Of a stretch of DNA of 64,000 nucleotides, positions 26,689 to 34,712 are shown in pieces. Numbering within the stretch: position 1 is the first letter of the stretch; each line of letters opens with the position of its first letter. Below the pieces are notes generated by a model that was not told the DNA's origin, did not search any database, and was given only the letters and a program-made list of their open reading frames with translations. The DNA comes from CAIJXB01 sp964455905 (GTDB taxonomy: Bacteria; Chlamydiota; Chlamydiia; Chlamydiales; Rhabdochlamydiaceae). A program made the translations under genes and the position numbers. The stretch lies in the NCBI GenBank assembly GCA_964455905.1, contig CAYVYN010000001.1:186001-250000 (forward strand), written 5' to 3'.

Positions 26689-27315
26689 TTAACTACATAT
26701 ATAAGAATTCACAGTTTCCTTAAATCTTCTAGAAGCCTGCCTATGTTCTATTACAATCTCCTCTTCTAACAAATCAGCTTGTCTATCAAAAATTTTCGAA
26801 TAGCTAATCGGCAAAGACCCTATAGAAAAAGTCGGCTTATTTAATAAAACTAGATGTAAACTAATTTGATCAGCAAATGCAGGCATCTCAGATAAAGACT
26901 CTCGTATCCTATCGGACTGCTGACACCAAAGATCCAAACTTTCACGTCCCCCATCAGTTGCATTTACATAAATAGTCCCTGCACCAAGCCGAAAATGAAT
27001 CTCTGTATTTTCTGGATAAGTAAAAACGGAAAGATCTGAAAACATAAATTCTTCAAAGGTCATAGGCTTTAAAAAAACCGCATCAGAATCTACCCAAAGC
27101 AACGGTCTATTATGCTTTTCCATCATTTTTTTCATGAAATATGGCTTAATAGCACAATTTTCCTCCCAACTTCCTCTGTTTTCCAATCCCTCTACATAAA
27201 CTTCTAATCCAAATTTACGACAAGACTCTTCCAAATGAAGGACCTCTTCTTCATAAGGAGTTCCTTTAGTGTAATAACTTACAACAAGCGGCATCTGCGC
27301 AAAAAACAAAGACAT
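26689..27315 (-). CDS. Small GT-A type nucleotide-sugar transferase
   Basis: The 208-residue protein looks like a minimal nucleotide-diphospho-sugar transferase. Residues near 70-80 read PLLWVDSDAVF, a typical D-x-D metal/sugar-nucleotide site after a hydrophobic strand. Downstream are FRLGAGTIYVNATDGGRESLDLWC and MPAFADQISLHLVL, a layout seen in GT77/GT8-like enzymes. There is no signal peptide or membrane span, so it should act in the cytoplasm or be secreted without Sec. GGAGG before the ATG fixes the start; an internal ATG at residue 8 is weaker. It is divergent from another glycosyltransferase gene 128 bases away. Acceptor and sugar unknown. Confidence 0.65.
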   Translation of the reverse strand: MSLFFAQMPLVVSYYTKGTPYEEEVLHLEESCRKFGLEVYVEGLENRGSWEENCAIKPYFMKKMMEKHNRPLLWVDSDAVFLKPMTFEEFMFSDLSVFTYPENTEIHFRLGAGTIYVNATDGGRESLDLWCQQSDRIRESLSEMPAFADQISLHLVLLNKPTFSIGSLPISYSKIFDRQADLLEEEIVIEHRQASRRFKETVNSYICS

Positions 27316-27443
27316 TCGTCCTCCACCTCTTTTACTATCAAATAAAACAAAAAAAGAAAGTTTGCAAACAAATTATTAAATATTTAATGTAAAACCATAA
27401 TGAACAAATAAAAAACACCCTTAAAAAAGGGGAGAGAAAACAA

Positions 27444-28199
27444 ATGAAAGCTAAACTTTTTATAGCAACTCCTATGTATGGGGGCATGTGCCACGGGATC
27501 TATACAGTTAGCTTAACAAATCTTCTAACTCTTTGCCAAAGAGAAGGGATCCCAACACAATTACATATCATCTACAATGAAAGCCTCATTCAAAGGGCCC
27601 GTAACAACTGCGCTCATCATTTTTTAGAGTCTGACTGCACGCACATGCTATTCATAGATTCAGATATAGGATTTCATCCCGAAGATGCGCTAAGCATGCT
27701 CTTGCTTCTTTCAAATGAAACTAATGAGTTTGCTGTTCTAGCAGGGGTTTACCCCAAAAAAACAATCGATTGGGATAAAACGTTACAAACAGCTCTATCT
27801 GGTCATATTAAAAGTGGAGCAGACCTTTCTTTAGCGGGAAACCAATTTACTTTTAACCCTATACAAGGCATCCCGTTTGCATTTCATCCTAAAAAACCGA
27901 CCGAGGTAGAAGCAGCGGGTACTGGATTTATGATGATACCAAGAAAAACACTAGAAAAAAACATAACACTCTACCCAGAAAACACGTACACTCAAGGGAA
28001 ACAAAAAATTCATGCATTTTTTGATGCTGGAATAGATCCAGAAACCAATCTCTATCTAGCTGAAGATTATTTATTTTGTAAAAAAGTAAGGAAAGCGGGA
28101 GGAAAAATATGGATTCTCCCATGGATTCGATTAATTCACGCTGGGAACTACCCCTATGCAGGATCTTTGAGCGATGCAGCATTTTTAATGAAACAGTAA
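27444..28199 (+). CDS. GT-A fold glycosyltransferase (family 2-like), no signal peptide
   Basis: The 251-residue protein starts directly with a Rossmann-like strand (KAKLFIATPMYGG). It shows IIYNESLIQRARNNCAHHFL (43-62), the D-x-D-like MLFIDSDIGF (68-77), AAGTGFMMIPRKTLE and AEDYLFCKKVRKAGGKIWILP (about 211-231), where the ED pair fits the catalytic-base position of inverting GT-A enzymes. Such proteins are common in surface-glycan clusters and large DNA viruses. It lacks a signal sequence. GGGGAG lies nine bases before the ATG. It ends 23 bases before the convergent SUI1-like gene. Sugar and acceptor unknown. Confidence 0.7.
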   Translation: MKAKLFIATPMYGGMCHGIYTVSLTNLLTLCQREGIPTQLHIIYNESLIQRARNNCAHHFLESDCTHMLFIDSDIGFHPEDALSMLLLLSNETNEFAVLAGVYPKKTIDWDKTLQTALSGHIKSGADLSLAGNQFTFNPIQGIPFAFHPKKPTEVEAAGTGFMMIPRKTLEKNITLYPENTYTQGKQKIHAFFDAGIDPETNLYLAEDYLFCKKVRKAGGKIWILPWIRLIHAGNYPYAGSLSDAAFLMKQ

Positions 28200-28222
28200 A
28201 AATCCCACCAAGAAATAAATTA

Positions 28223-28501
28223 TTACGAGGCCTTAATTCCTACAGAAATTAAGACTTTAATAACATCTTCTACCTTATCTCCTTGAATCACCACCTCTCC
28301 ATCTTTAACCGCTCCTCCGCAACCTAATTTTTTTTTAATTCGCGAAGCTAATTCCATCATCTCAGGCTCATTCATATTTAAATTATGAACAACAGTTAAA
28401 ATATTATTTCCTTTTTTAACTAATCGAACTTTAATAGGTTTTGAATTAGTAAAAACAGGTTGTTTCGTTGGAATCCACTGACCATCCAAAGTAAAAGGCA
28501 T
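28223..28501 (-). CDS. SUI1/eIF1-like translation factor (YciH family)
   Basis: A bacterial homologue of eukaryotic initiation factor eIF1, as E. coli YciH, thought to influence initiation fidelity. The 92-residue form starts at 28501 after GGGAGAGAG; a longer frame to 28522 has no site. Core motifs are VRLVKKGNNILTVVHNL, KKLGCGGAVKDGEVVIQGD and the hydrophobic end VEDVIKVLISVGI, which cover the SUI1 fold. It lies 21 bases after the tandem kinase stop on the same strand, so it may be co-transcribed. Confidence 0.88.
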   Translation of the reverse strand: MPFTLDGQWIPTKQPVFTNSKPIKVRLVKKGNNILTVVHNLNMNEPEMMELASRIKKKLGCGGAVKDGEVVIQGDKVEDVIKVLISVGIKAS

Positions 28502-28522
28502 GACTCTCTCCCTTTTGTACAT

Positions 28523-31363
28523 TTATAACTGCGGTGAGAATAAACAATCTCTTAAAACTTTTTCAACTTCTACTACACTTGGCCTAGATGTTTGATCAGA
28601 TTCTATCATACTTGAAAAAAGCCGAGCAAGCTGCTCTGGCATTGCCCACCCACGACGTTGTAAAGCTTGATAAAAAACATCCTTTTCAAACACTGCATAA
28701 CCAGAGAGATTGTTTGCATAATAGGGTTGGTACCCAAACAAGAAATAAAAAAAGGAAAAACCTAACTGAAATACTGCCATCTTTTCAGCAGCTAGCTTAT
28801 ACTGTTCAAACATATAGACTAAACATTTCTGTTTAGCACTCGAAGACATTTGTAAAGATCCTGAAGACATTTGTAAAGATTCAATGGAAGCAAGCTCCTC
28901 TTGCGTAAAATGCAACCTATGTTTCAGGTTAGCCATCAATAAAACACTCGTTGGGTCTCCTTTAAGAAATCCTCTAATCAACTCTTCAATGCAAACTATT
29001 TCTTTCAGATCTGATTGAAGATTATATTGGCTTGTATGAACAAACGATGTTTTTCTATTTTGAATCAAAAAAATCCAATCGTCAACACTTGAAATCTTCA
29101 ATAAATCTCCCAAGTCACCGAGAACCATATTGCCATCTTCTGAACAAAGAAAATTTTCCAATTTCAAATCCATATGAATTCGTCCAAATATTTTCATTAA
29201 ATTATTTAATCCAGAAATAAGGCAAAAAAACTCCCTTAATAACACAGGAAAAGAAACTGGCTGGAATTTTCTTTGTGTCAATTTAACAAATCCATCCGAA
29301 GGGTATACTTCACTGGTAATCCAGTTGACACAAGATGTCTTTCCTGTTCTAGAATCTGTAACTTCATGAGTCACTTTAATAAATTTTTGAAGACCAAAAA
29401 CGTCTCCATTTTTTGATTGGTGTTCTAATATCTCCTCAACAAAACTAGCTTCATTTCCGATCTTTCCGTCTTGGAGTCTTTTTAAAGCAGTTAATTTACC
29501 TGTGGCTAAATTAAAAACCTTATAAACTTCGTTATAAGCTCCCTTCCCCAAGATATCCACAACGACAGAAAACTGCACCTCCCCATGTCCACTTTCTAAA
29601 AAAGCCCAACTATCCAATACTACTGTTTGCCCTTTTGTAAGAGCTATTCCGCTTTGAATATATTTAAAATACAAACTATCGACTGTAGCATTTAAAAGGA
29701 TTAGCTTGTCTGGAGAATTTTTTGATATCTTTTGAAAACTCCCCTTATAAGGAGATTCTCTTCCCTGCTGAATGGCACAAAAAGAAGACGAAACATCGGT
29801 TTCAGCAGCTGGTCGATTATCCGGAGAAACAACATCATCATCTAAATCAAAAAGACCAATTTCGAAAGAGAACGGTGTTGATGGTTCTTTTGTTAACAGA
29901 GAATCATATCTTTGCAAAGAATCTAAAACCTCTTCTAGCGTCGGCCTTTCTTTTATAGGCCCTAGCATACTGTTTATAAATAAAGCTACATCTTGATTAT
30001 TTTTAAGCCTTTTTACTAACTTTTTACCAGCTGTAATAAGAGTTTCCTCTGAAAGAGTCCCCATCAATTCTGATAAAACAAGAGAGCTCGGCATAAGAAG
30101 TTGATACAAAATAATTCCCAACTGAAACACACAAATCTTCTCGGAAGCTCTTCTAAAATCTCCTAATAAGACGCTATCGTTTTCCGGTTGTGAATGACTA
30201 TTTTTCATTTCCTCAAAAATTTCTTTCAAAAAACTGACATCAACATCTAAAGCATTTTGAAAAAGAAAAGAGTCTTTCTGCTTTAAAATGGTCAAATTAT
30301 TACTAATATCCACCAATCGATCTAACCGATCCAAATACCAAGCATTCCGATTAACACAATAAATATTTTTAATAGTTAGATCTAAACAGAAAAAAGACAT
30401 ATTTGTTAACTGTTTAGCCGCTAAAACAATTGATAAAAATTTAGGTAAAACATCACGTAATGAATGACTCCTATCAAACTCATCCTTTGCTTTTGCCGAG
30501 AGAACGCTGTAAGAGTTAGTAATGATAGGTTTTTTAACAATTCCCATTTGCACAGTATCTGAACCAAAAGAAAATTCGTAAATATCCGCACTTAAAAAAA
30601 TAGGTAATCCCACTAACTGATGTCCTGAGCTTCTACGCTCTATAATTTTTTTAGCTAAAATAAACTCTTTTGTAAAATTCTGCAAATCAAGGCTGTCGAG
30701 TAGATAATTTTTTGGAATAGCCCAAAGAGAACTTACTTTATTTGTTACATCATATACTTTGTAAAGAACAGATTCAAATTCCACCCCAAAACACGCCAAA
30801 CTAGTAAAAACAGAAACTCGACCGACTAAATCCTTCGAAATCACACCCTCAAATCTCTTATCTGCTTTAAAAAAAGCAGAACTCGATAAATTCAGAGTAT
30901 CTTTTTCAGAAACAGCCTTTTTGAAAAAAGCAATAATCTGAGTTCTTAAAGAATCTTGTTTTTTTTCATCAACAAGAAGACGATCAATAGCACTATATTC
31001 CTCCTGGACATCTTCTATGAATTCAATAGAGTGGCTATGATAACACGTCTTTAAGCGAAGAAACTCCTCTGGAACAAAAAATTTTCTTGCTAGCTCTGCT
31101 ACTTCAACGTAAACAGACCTACTTTTTCCAAAAACTGAAAGGACATTAATTTGAATATATTTTATTGTGCTCGAAGATGAAGGACCGCACAGCTTTTCAA
31201 AAAATAAAAACAGAAAAGGATAGTTTTTACAACTAATGCTTACGGGCGCTGTTAAATCCCGGCTAATTCTAATCTCAGAAGAAAAACACTTATCAATAAT
31301 AATATTTTCTTTAGAAGGGTTTTTAAATAATAAAGGAGTAGACTCCACAGCATTTATAAACAT
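28523..31363 (-). CDS. Tandem pseudokinase-kinase protein, Ser/Thr kinase-like
   Basis: A 946-residue protein with two related kinase-like halves. The C-terminal half (about 595-940) keeps the catalytic set: glycine loop GKGAYNEVYKV (606-616), ATP lysine K628 in TALKRL, catalytic loop IHMDLKLEN (D732, N737), metal motif D750-L-G in place of DFG, and late-subdomain RPSVVEVEKVL. The N-terminal half (about 170-490) aligns with it: LYKVYDV (200-206), AIPKN (lysine 218), CLDLTIKN (326-333), DRL for DFG, and ERPTLEEVL. It lacks the glycine loop and the DFG glycine, so it is probably a pseudokinase. Both halves contain VFQLG before the terminal lobe, pointing to internal duplication. Residues 1-165 are unrecognised. 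No signal peptide or membrane span. Could be a secreted effector or a regulator; substrates unknown. Confidence 0.75.
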   Translation of the reverse strand: MFINAVESTPLLFKNPSKENIIIDKCFSSEIRISRDLTAPVSISCKNYPFLFLFFEKLCGPSSSSTIKYIQINVLSVFGKSRSVYVEVAELARKFFVPEEFLRLKTCYHSHSIEFIEDVQEEYSAIDRLLVDEKKQDSLRTQIIAFFKKAVSEKDTLNLSSSAFFKADKRFEGVISKDLVGRVSVFTSLACFGVEFESVLYKVYDVTNKVSSLWAIPKNYLLDSLDLQNFTKEFILAKKIIERRSSGHQLVGLPIFLSADIYEFSFGSDTVQMGIVKKPIITNSYSVLSAKAKDEFDRSHSLRDVLPKFLSIVLAAKQLTNMSFFCLDLTIKNIYCVNRNAWYLDRLDRLVDISNNLTILKQKDSFLFQNALDVDVSFLKEIFEEMKNSHSQPENDSVLLGDFRRASEKICVFQLGIILYQLLMPSSLVLSELMGTLSEETLITAGKKLVKRLKNNQDVALFINSMLGPIKERPTLEEVLDSLQRYDSLLTKEPSTPFSFEIGLFDLDDDVVSPDNRPAAETDVSSSFCAIQQGRESPYKGSFQKISKNSPDKLILLNATVDSLYFKYIQSGIALTKGQTVVLDSWAFLESGHGEVQFSVVVDILGKGAYNEVYKVFNLATGKLTALKRLQDGKIGNEASFVEEILEHQSKNGDVFGLQKFIKVTHEVTDSRTGKTSCVNWITSEVYPSDGFVKLTQRKFQPVSFPVLLREFFCLISGLNNLMKIFGRIHMDLKLENFLCSEDGNMVLGDLGDLLKISSVDDWIFLIQNRKTSFVHTSQYNLQSDLKEIVCIEELIRGFLKGDPTSVLLMANLKHRLHFTQEELASIESLQMSSGSLQMSSSAKQKCLVYMFEQYKLAAEKMAVFQLGFSFFYFLFGYQPYYANNLSGYAVFEKDVFYQALQRRGWAMPEQLARLFSSMIESDQTSRPSVVEVEKVLRDCLFSPQL
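28842..28880. repeat. In-frame 21-base tandem duplication inside the kinase gene
   Basis: GAAGACATTTGTAAAGAT occurs at 28842-28859 and again at 28863-28880, a 21-base period. It encodes a repeated LQMSS-type heptad (residues about 830-841) in a loop of the active kinase domain. Probably replication slippage. Confidence 0.85.
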
Positions 31364-31471
31364 ATTAAATCCAAGATATAAATAAAATTAAAGAACATGA
31401 TTATACTTAATTAATAAATAAAAATCAAATAAATACCTTATAAAAAATATTAAAAACAGATCAAACATCTA

Positions 31472-31499
31472 TTGACAAAAAAAACAGAGACAAGATACT
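31472..31499 (+). promoter_or_regulatory. Promoter of the exported glycosyltransferase pair
   Basis: Consensus -35 TTGACA (31472-31477) is followed after 16 bases by GATACT (31494-31499), four of six matches to TATAAT. A transcript would begin near 31506, about 95 bases before the first coding region. Confidence 0.45.
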
Positions 31500-31600
31500 A
31501 AAAAATTCAATAAAAATAAAAAATTTTCGATTGCCAGCTATAAATATTTTAGTTATAAGAAGAGTAAAAGTTCTCTTTCCAGCACAAACAAGCAGGCCTT

Positions 31601-32602
31601 ATGATTCGACTCTTGGCAATATCATTTTTATTATGCTTAAATGCTTTCACAGTTCAAATAGACCGAATAATTATCTGGGGGCACAAACTACACTCACATA
31701 CGCACTCTTATATTCATTTTGGGTTTTATAAAGCATTTCAACACTTAGGATACCCAGTATACTGGTTTGATGACGCAGACTACCCTAAAGATTTTGATTA
31801 CTCAAACGCCTTATTTATAGTAGCTAGTCAGGTTGATAAAAATGTACCCCTAAGAGAAGACTCCTACTACGTATACCATCACTGCTGGTGCAAAGAACAC
31901 CGCTGTGCAGAAGAAAAATATGCACCTCTTATAAAAAAAAATAGAGCTATTGCAATTAAATGCTTTTGGGCCCCTTATCTTACAAAAGACCCTGAATGGA
32001 CTAAAATTGACACCTACATTTATAAAAGCTTAAAGCATAAAGAACTTGTTTTTCCTTGGGCTACAGACTTACTACCCCACGAAATTGAACAAGAAAAAGA
32101 AAAACTCCCCTTTAAAAACCTCATAAAAAGGGCTACTTTTCTCGGAACAGTGGGCAATAGTGGCTACGGAGCAAATGCTGACGAATTAAACGGTTTCATG
32201 GATGCAGCCAAAAAAAATGGGGTTTCTGTTTTTATAAACAATCCTTGGTCCTCACCCCTTTCAAATGAACAACACAAAACGATTATCGAAGAGTCTCTCT
32301 TAGCACCAGCTATTCAAGGCAAATGGCAATGCGAAGTTGGATATATTCCTTGTCGAATTTTTAAAAACATCAGTTATGGAAAGTTAGGTATTACAAATTC
32401 GAAATTTGTATCTGCACTTTTTAACGATCAAATTGTTTTCAATGAAAATACCAAAGAACTTTTCTTCGATTCCTTGCGAAGCTTGCAGTCAACTTCTTTA
32501 GAAAAACAAATAGCGGTAATGGATTTTGTGAAATCTAAACACACCTACTTAAATAGAATTTCTCTTATATTAAATTTTTTCGAGGAACTCAATGAGAAAT
32601 AA
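31601..32602 (+). CDS. Exported glycosyltransferase-like protein, 333 aa
   Basis: A short N-terminal signal peptide is visible (MIRLLAISFLLCLNAFTV, then QIDR). The mature part opens with IIIWGHKLHSHTHSYIHFGF and AFQHLGYPVYWFDDADYP, a His-rich GT-B-like N-terminal domain. Further on are FVYHHCWC-like aromatic/cysteine segments, RATFLGTVG (near 184-192) and VGYIPCRIFKNISYGKLGITNS (about 247-268), which resembles the donor-binding glutamate/arginine region of GT-B transferases. I cannot assign a CAZy family. The next gene overlaps its 3' end by 11 bases and is also an exported glycosyltransferase, so they should act together. The start is the ATG at 31601; its ribosome-binding site is weak. Confidence 0.55.
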   Translation: MIRLLAISFLLCLNAFTVQIDRIIIWGHKLHSHTHSYIHFGFYKAFQHLGYPVYWFDDADYPKDFDYSNALFIVASQVDKNVPLREDSYYVYHHCWCKEHRCAEEKYAPLIKKNRAIAIKCFWAPYLTKDPEWTKIDTYIYKSLKHKELVFPWATDLLPHEIEQEKEKLPFKNLIKRATFLGTVGNSGYGANADELNGFMDAAKKNGVSVFINNPWSSPLSNEQHKTIIEESLLAPAIQGKWQCEVGYIPCRIFKNISYGKLGITNSKFVSALFNDQIVFNENTKELFFDSLRSLQSTSLEKQIAVMDFVKSKHTYLNRISLILNFFEELNEK

Positions 32603-33362
32603 ATTTTTGATTCTTTTATTTATAAAAACTTGTTTTTTATCCGCTAAGGAACCTAGTTTAACAATTATCACGTCTGTATTTAATGGAGATCGTTATATTG
32701 AACACTTTCTAGAACAAATTGCTACTCAAACAGTGTACAATGAATGTCAGCACATTATAATTAACGCAAACTCTCCCGGAAAGGAAGAACGTGTGATCCT
32801 AGCTTTTAAAAACAAGCACCCAAACGTAGAGTATTATCGCCTAGATAAAGATCCTGGAATTTATGCTGTTTGGAATATGGCAATAAAAAAAGCAAAGGGT
32901 CCCTATCTAGTAAGTGCTAATTTAGATGACAGGCTTGCCCCTTTTGCTTATGAGCTTTTGTTAAACCAAATAGAACTCCATCCAGAAATAGATCTCGTAT
33001 ATTCTGATGCTTACATAACCAATCACCCAAACCAAGTATTTGGAAGCCATCTTTACTGTAATTTCTACTCTGCTCCAGAATTTTCTTATAAAGCCGTGCA
33101 AAACGGCTGTTTTATTGGGTCTCATCCCATTTGGAGAAAATCAATGCATGATAAATACGGTCTTTTTAATGAACAATTCCTCTGCGCAGGAGACTGGGAA
33201 ATGTGGTTGCGAGCAGCTAGCCAGGGATCATTATTTTTACATATAAAAGAGCTAACTGGTGTCAACTACTTAGGACCAGAGGAGCTAACCAATCGAAAAG
33301 ATTTAGCTTCACATAGAGAATGGGAACACGACTATTTAAAAAGCACCTATCAAATAAAATAA
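32592..33362 (+). CDS. Exported family 2 glycosyltransferase
   Basis: Residues 1-18 form a signal peptide (MRNKFLILLFIKTCFLSA, then KEPS). The mature enzyme is a typical GT2: LTIITSVFNGDRYIEHFLEQI (24-44), HIIINANSPG, YYRLDKDPGIYAVWNMAIKKAKG (89-111, the D-x-G-I-Y-D/A-A-x-N segment), SANLDDRL (the D-x-D site reads L-D-D), and FIGSHPIWRKSMHDKYGLFNEQFLCAGDWEMWLRA, where the D-W-E motif supplies the likely catalytic base. GAGGAACTCA before the ATG gives an excellent start. It overlaps the previous exported glycosyltransferase gene. Similar enzymes without signals act in LPS or capsule synthesis; export is the unusual point. Confidence 0.82.
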   Translation: MRNKFLILLFIKTCFLSAKEPSLTIITSVFNGDRYIEHFLEQIATQTVYNECQHIIINANSPGKEERVILAFKNKHPNVEYYRLDKDPGIYAVWNMAIKKAKGPYLVSANLDDRLAPFAYELLLNQIELHPEIDLVYSDAYITNHPNQVFGSHLYCNFYSAPEFSYKAVQNGCFIGSHPIWRKSMHDKYGLFNEQFLCAGDWEMWLRAASQGSLFLHIKELTGVNYLGPEELTNRKDLASHREWEHDYLKSTYQIK

Positions 33363-33451
33363 TAAGTCTGATTCAAACTGAAGCTCCGCAAAAAAGCGGC
33401 ATAAAAAAATTCAATCTAACCATATATGGGCTGTTACTATTTTTAATTAAC

Positions 33452-33480
33452 TTGACAAATAGCCAATAGCCTTATATCTA
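33452..33480 (+). promoter_or_regulatory. Promoter of the Tol-Pal operon
   Basis: TTGACA at 33452-33457, then a TA-rich region with TATCTA at 33475-33480 (17-base spacing) or TATATC at 33473. It lies 36 bases upstream of the tolQ start and no gene covers it. Confidence 0.45.
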
Positions 33481-33515
33481 TATAGACAAACATTTCAATT
33501 TTTCGAGATATCAAT

Positions 33516-34274
33516 ATGACTACACCTTGCTTTATAGCTTCTCTAAATGCTTTTTCTGGCGCATATACCCAATCGGATTTTTTCGGAAAAGTAATCATGG
33601 GAGCTTTATTTGTTTTATCTATCGTGTGTTGGATCGTTCTTTGCTACAAAATATGGCAAACAAAAAAAACTAAAGCATCTTGCATATCTTTTGCTAGAAT
33701 CTTAAAAAAGCACAAAGACCAAATTTTGGCTTTAGAAAAGTCAGACATCTCCTATAAAGGCGGACAACAATTCCCTCAACCTTTTGCAGAAATTTACTTT
33801 ATTTTAAAAGAGAAAACTCTTGAAACCCTAAATAAAAAGCTATACTTCTTAGAGCAGCAAGGTCAAGGAAAAGAAAACGTATATCTTACTACAAATGACA
33901 TAGACCTTCTCGAGCAATATGTTTCAACAACCATCTCCACGCAATATAAAATACTAGAAAAACATGTTTTTATTCTTTCCACCATAGTAACCCTAGCGCC
34001 CTTTTTAGGCCTATTAGGCACGGTATGGGGAATACTTGTCACATTCGCAGAACTTCACACAGGAAGCTCTGCGAGCTCGAGTTCAGCAATCTTAGGAGGC
34101 CTTTCTACAGCTCTTGCTACAACAGTTCTTGGATTAGTTATAGCTATCCCCGCTCTTATTTCTTATAATTACTTAAAAACAAATCTAAAGTCTTTTTCTT
34201 CTGATATGGAAGACTTCCTGTACACTCTGCTTTCAACCTTAGAATTACAATACAGAAAAGTCGATCTAAATTAA
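33516..34274 (+). CDS. tolQ: Tol-Pal proton channel subunit TolQ/ExbB
   Basis: Inner-membrane subunit that, with TolR, uses proton flow to energise TolA for outer-membrane constriction. The 252-residue protein has three spans: GKVIMGALFVLSIVCWIVLCY near the N-terminus, then after a long cytoplasmic loop LSTIVTLAPFLGLLGTVWGILVTF and SALATTVLGLVIAIPALISYNY. The LLGTVWG and ALATTxxGL signatures are diagnostic of the MotA/TolQ/ExbB family. First gene of a six- or seven-gene operon corresponding to exbB-exbD-(tolA-like)-tolB-pal in C. trachomatis. Confidence 0.92.
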   Translation: MTTPCFIASLNAFSGAYTQSDFFGKVIMGALFVLSIVCWIVLCYKIWQTKKTKASCISFARILKKHKDQILALEKSDISYKGGQQFPQPFAEIYFILKEKTLETLNKKLYFLEQQGQGKENVYLTTNDIDLLEQYVSTTISTQYKILEKHVFILSTIVTLAPFLGLLGTVWGILVTFAELHTGSSASSSSAILGGLSTALATTVLGLVIAIPALISYNYLKTNLKSFSSDMEDFLYTLLSTLELQYRKVDLN

Positions 34275-34283
34275 GGATTCTCT

Positions 34284-34712
34284 ATGAAAAACCGACGCTC
34301 GATCTCAAACCGATTGCAAAACGATGAAGAAGAGTCCCTATTAAATCTGACGCCTCTTATAGACGTCGTATTTGTTGTCCTAATTATTTTCATTCTTATA
34401 GCTCCAATGCTCGACATTGACAAAATCCAATTAGCCGCTTCTTCTACAAAAAAAGAAAAAACAACCCCAGAAGCCTCCCCTATTACAATACAAGTCAAAG
34501 AAGACAACTCTATTTGGATTCAGAAAAAAAAGGTATCCTATGAAGAGCTTTTTCAGATCCTAGTACAAGAGAAAAAAAAACACCCCAATCGAATACCACA
34601 ACTTTTTCAAGATAAAAAAGCTCAATTCGGAACCTATCAGACAATCAAAAACAGCGTAGAAAATGCAGGGTTCGAAGAACTCGACGTGATTTTACAGCCG
34701 GGTTCGCCATGA
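34284..34712 (+). CDS. tolR: Tol-Pal proton channel subunit TolR/ExbD
   Basis: Forms the channel with TolQ. The 142-residue protein has a single span (LIDVVFVVLIIFILIAPML, about 26-44) containing the essential membrane aspartate in LTPLIDVVF (D27). A periplasmic domain with ITIQVKEDNSIWIQKKKVSYEEL follows. The protein size is standard. It starts nine bases after tolQ and its stop overlaps the next ATG (ATGA). Confidence 0.92.
   Translation: MKNRRSISNRLQNDEEESLLNLTPLIDVVFVVLIIFILIAPMLDIDKIQLAASSTKKEKTTPEASPITIQVKEDNSIWIQKKKVSYEELFQILVQEKKKHPNRIPQLFQDKKAQFGTYQTIKNSVENAGFEELDVILQPGSP

Noticed and set aside
28842..28880. Short tandem duplication as a functional repeat array
   Set aside because: Only two copies of 21 bases, in frame and in a loop; slippage explains it.
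25248..33362. Prophage or integrative element
   Set aside because: No integrase, transposase, phage structural gene, attachment repeats or tRNA target is present; the block is described only as accessory in content.
33384..33400. Terminator after the exported glycosyltransferase pair
   Set aside because: The CCGC/GCGG stem is only four base pairs and is followed by A residues rather than T on the coding strand.
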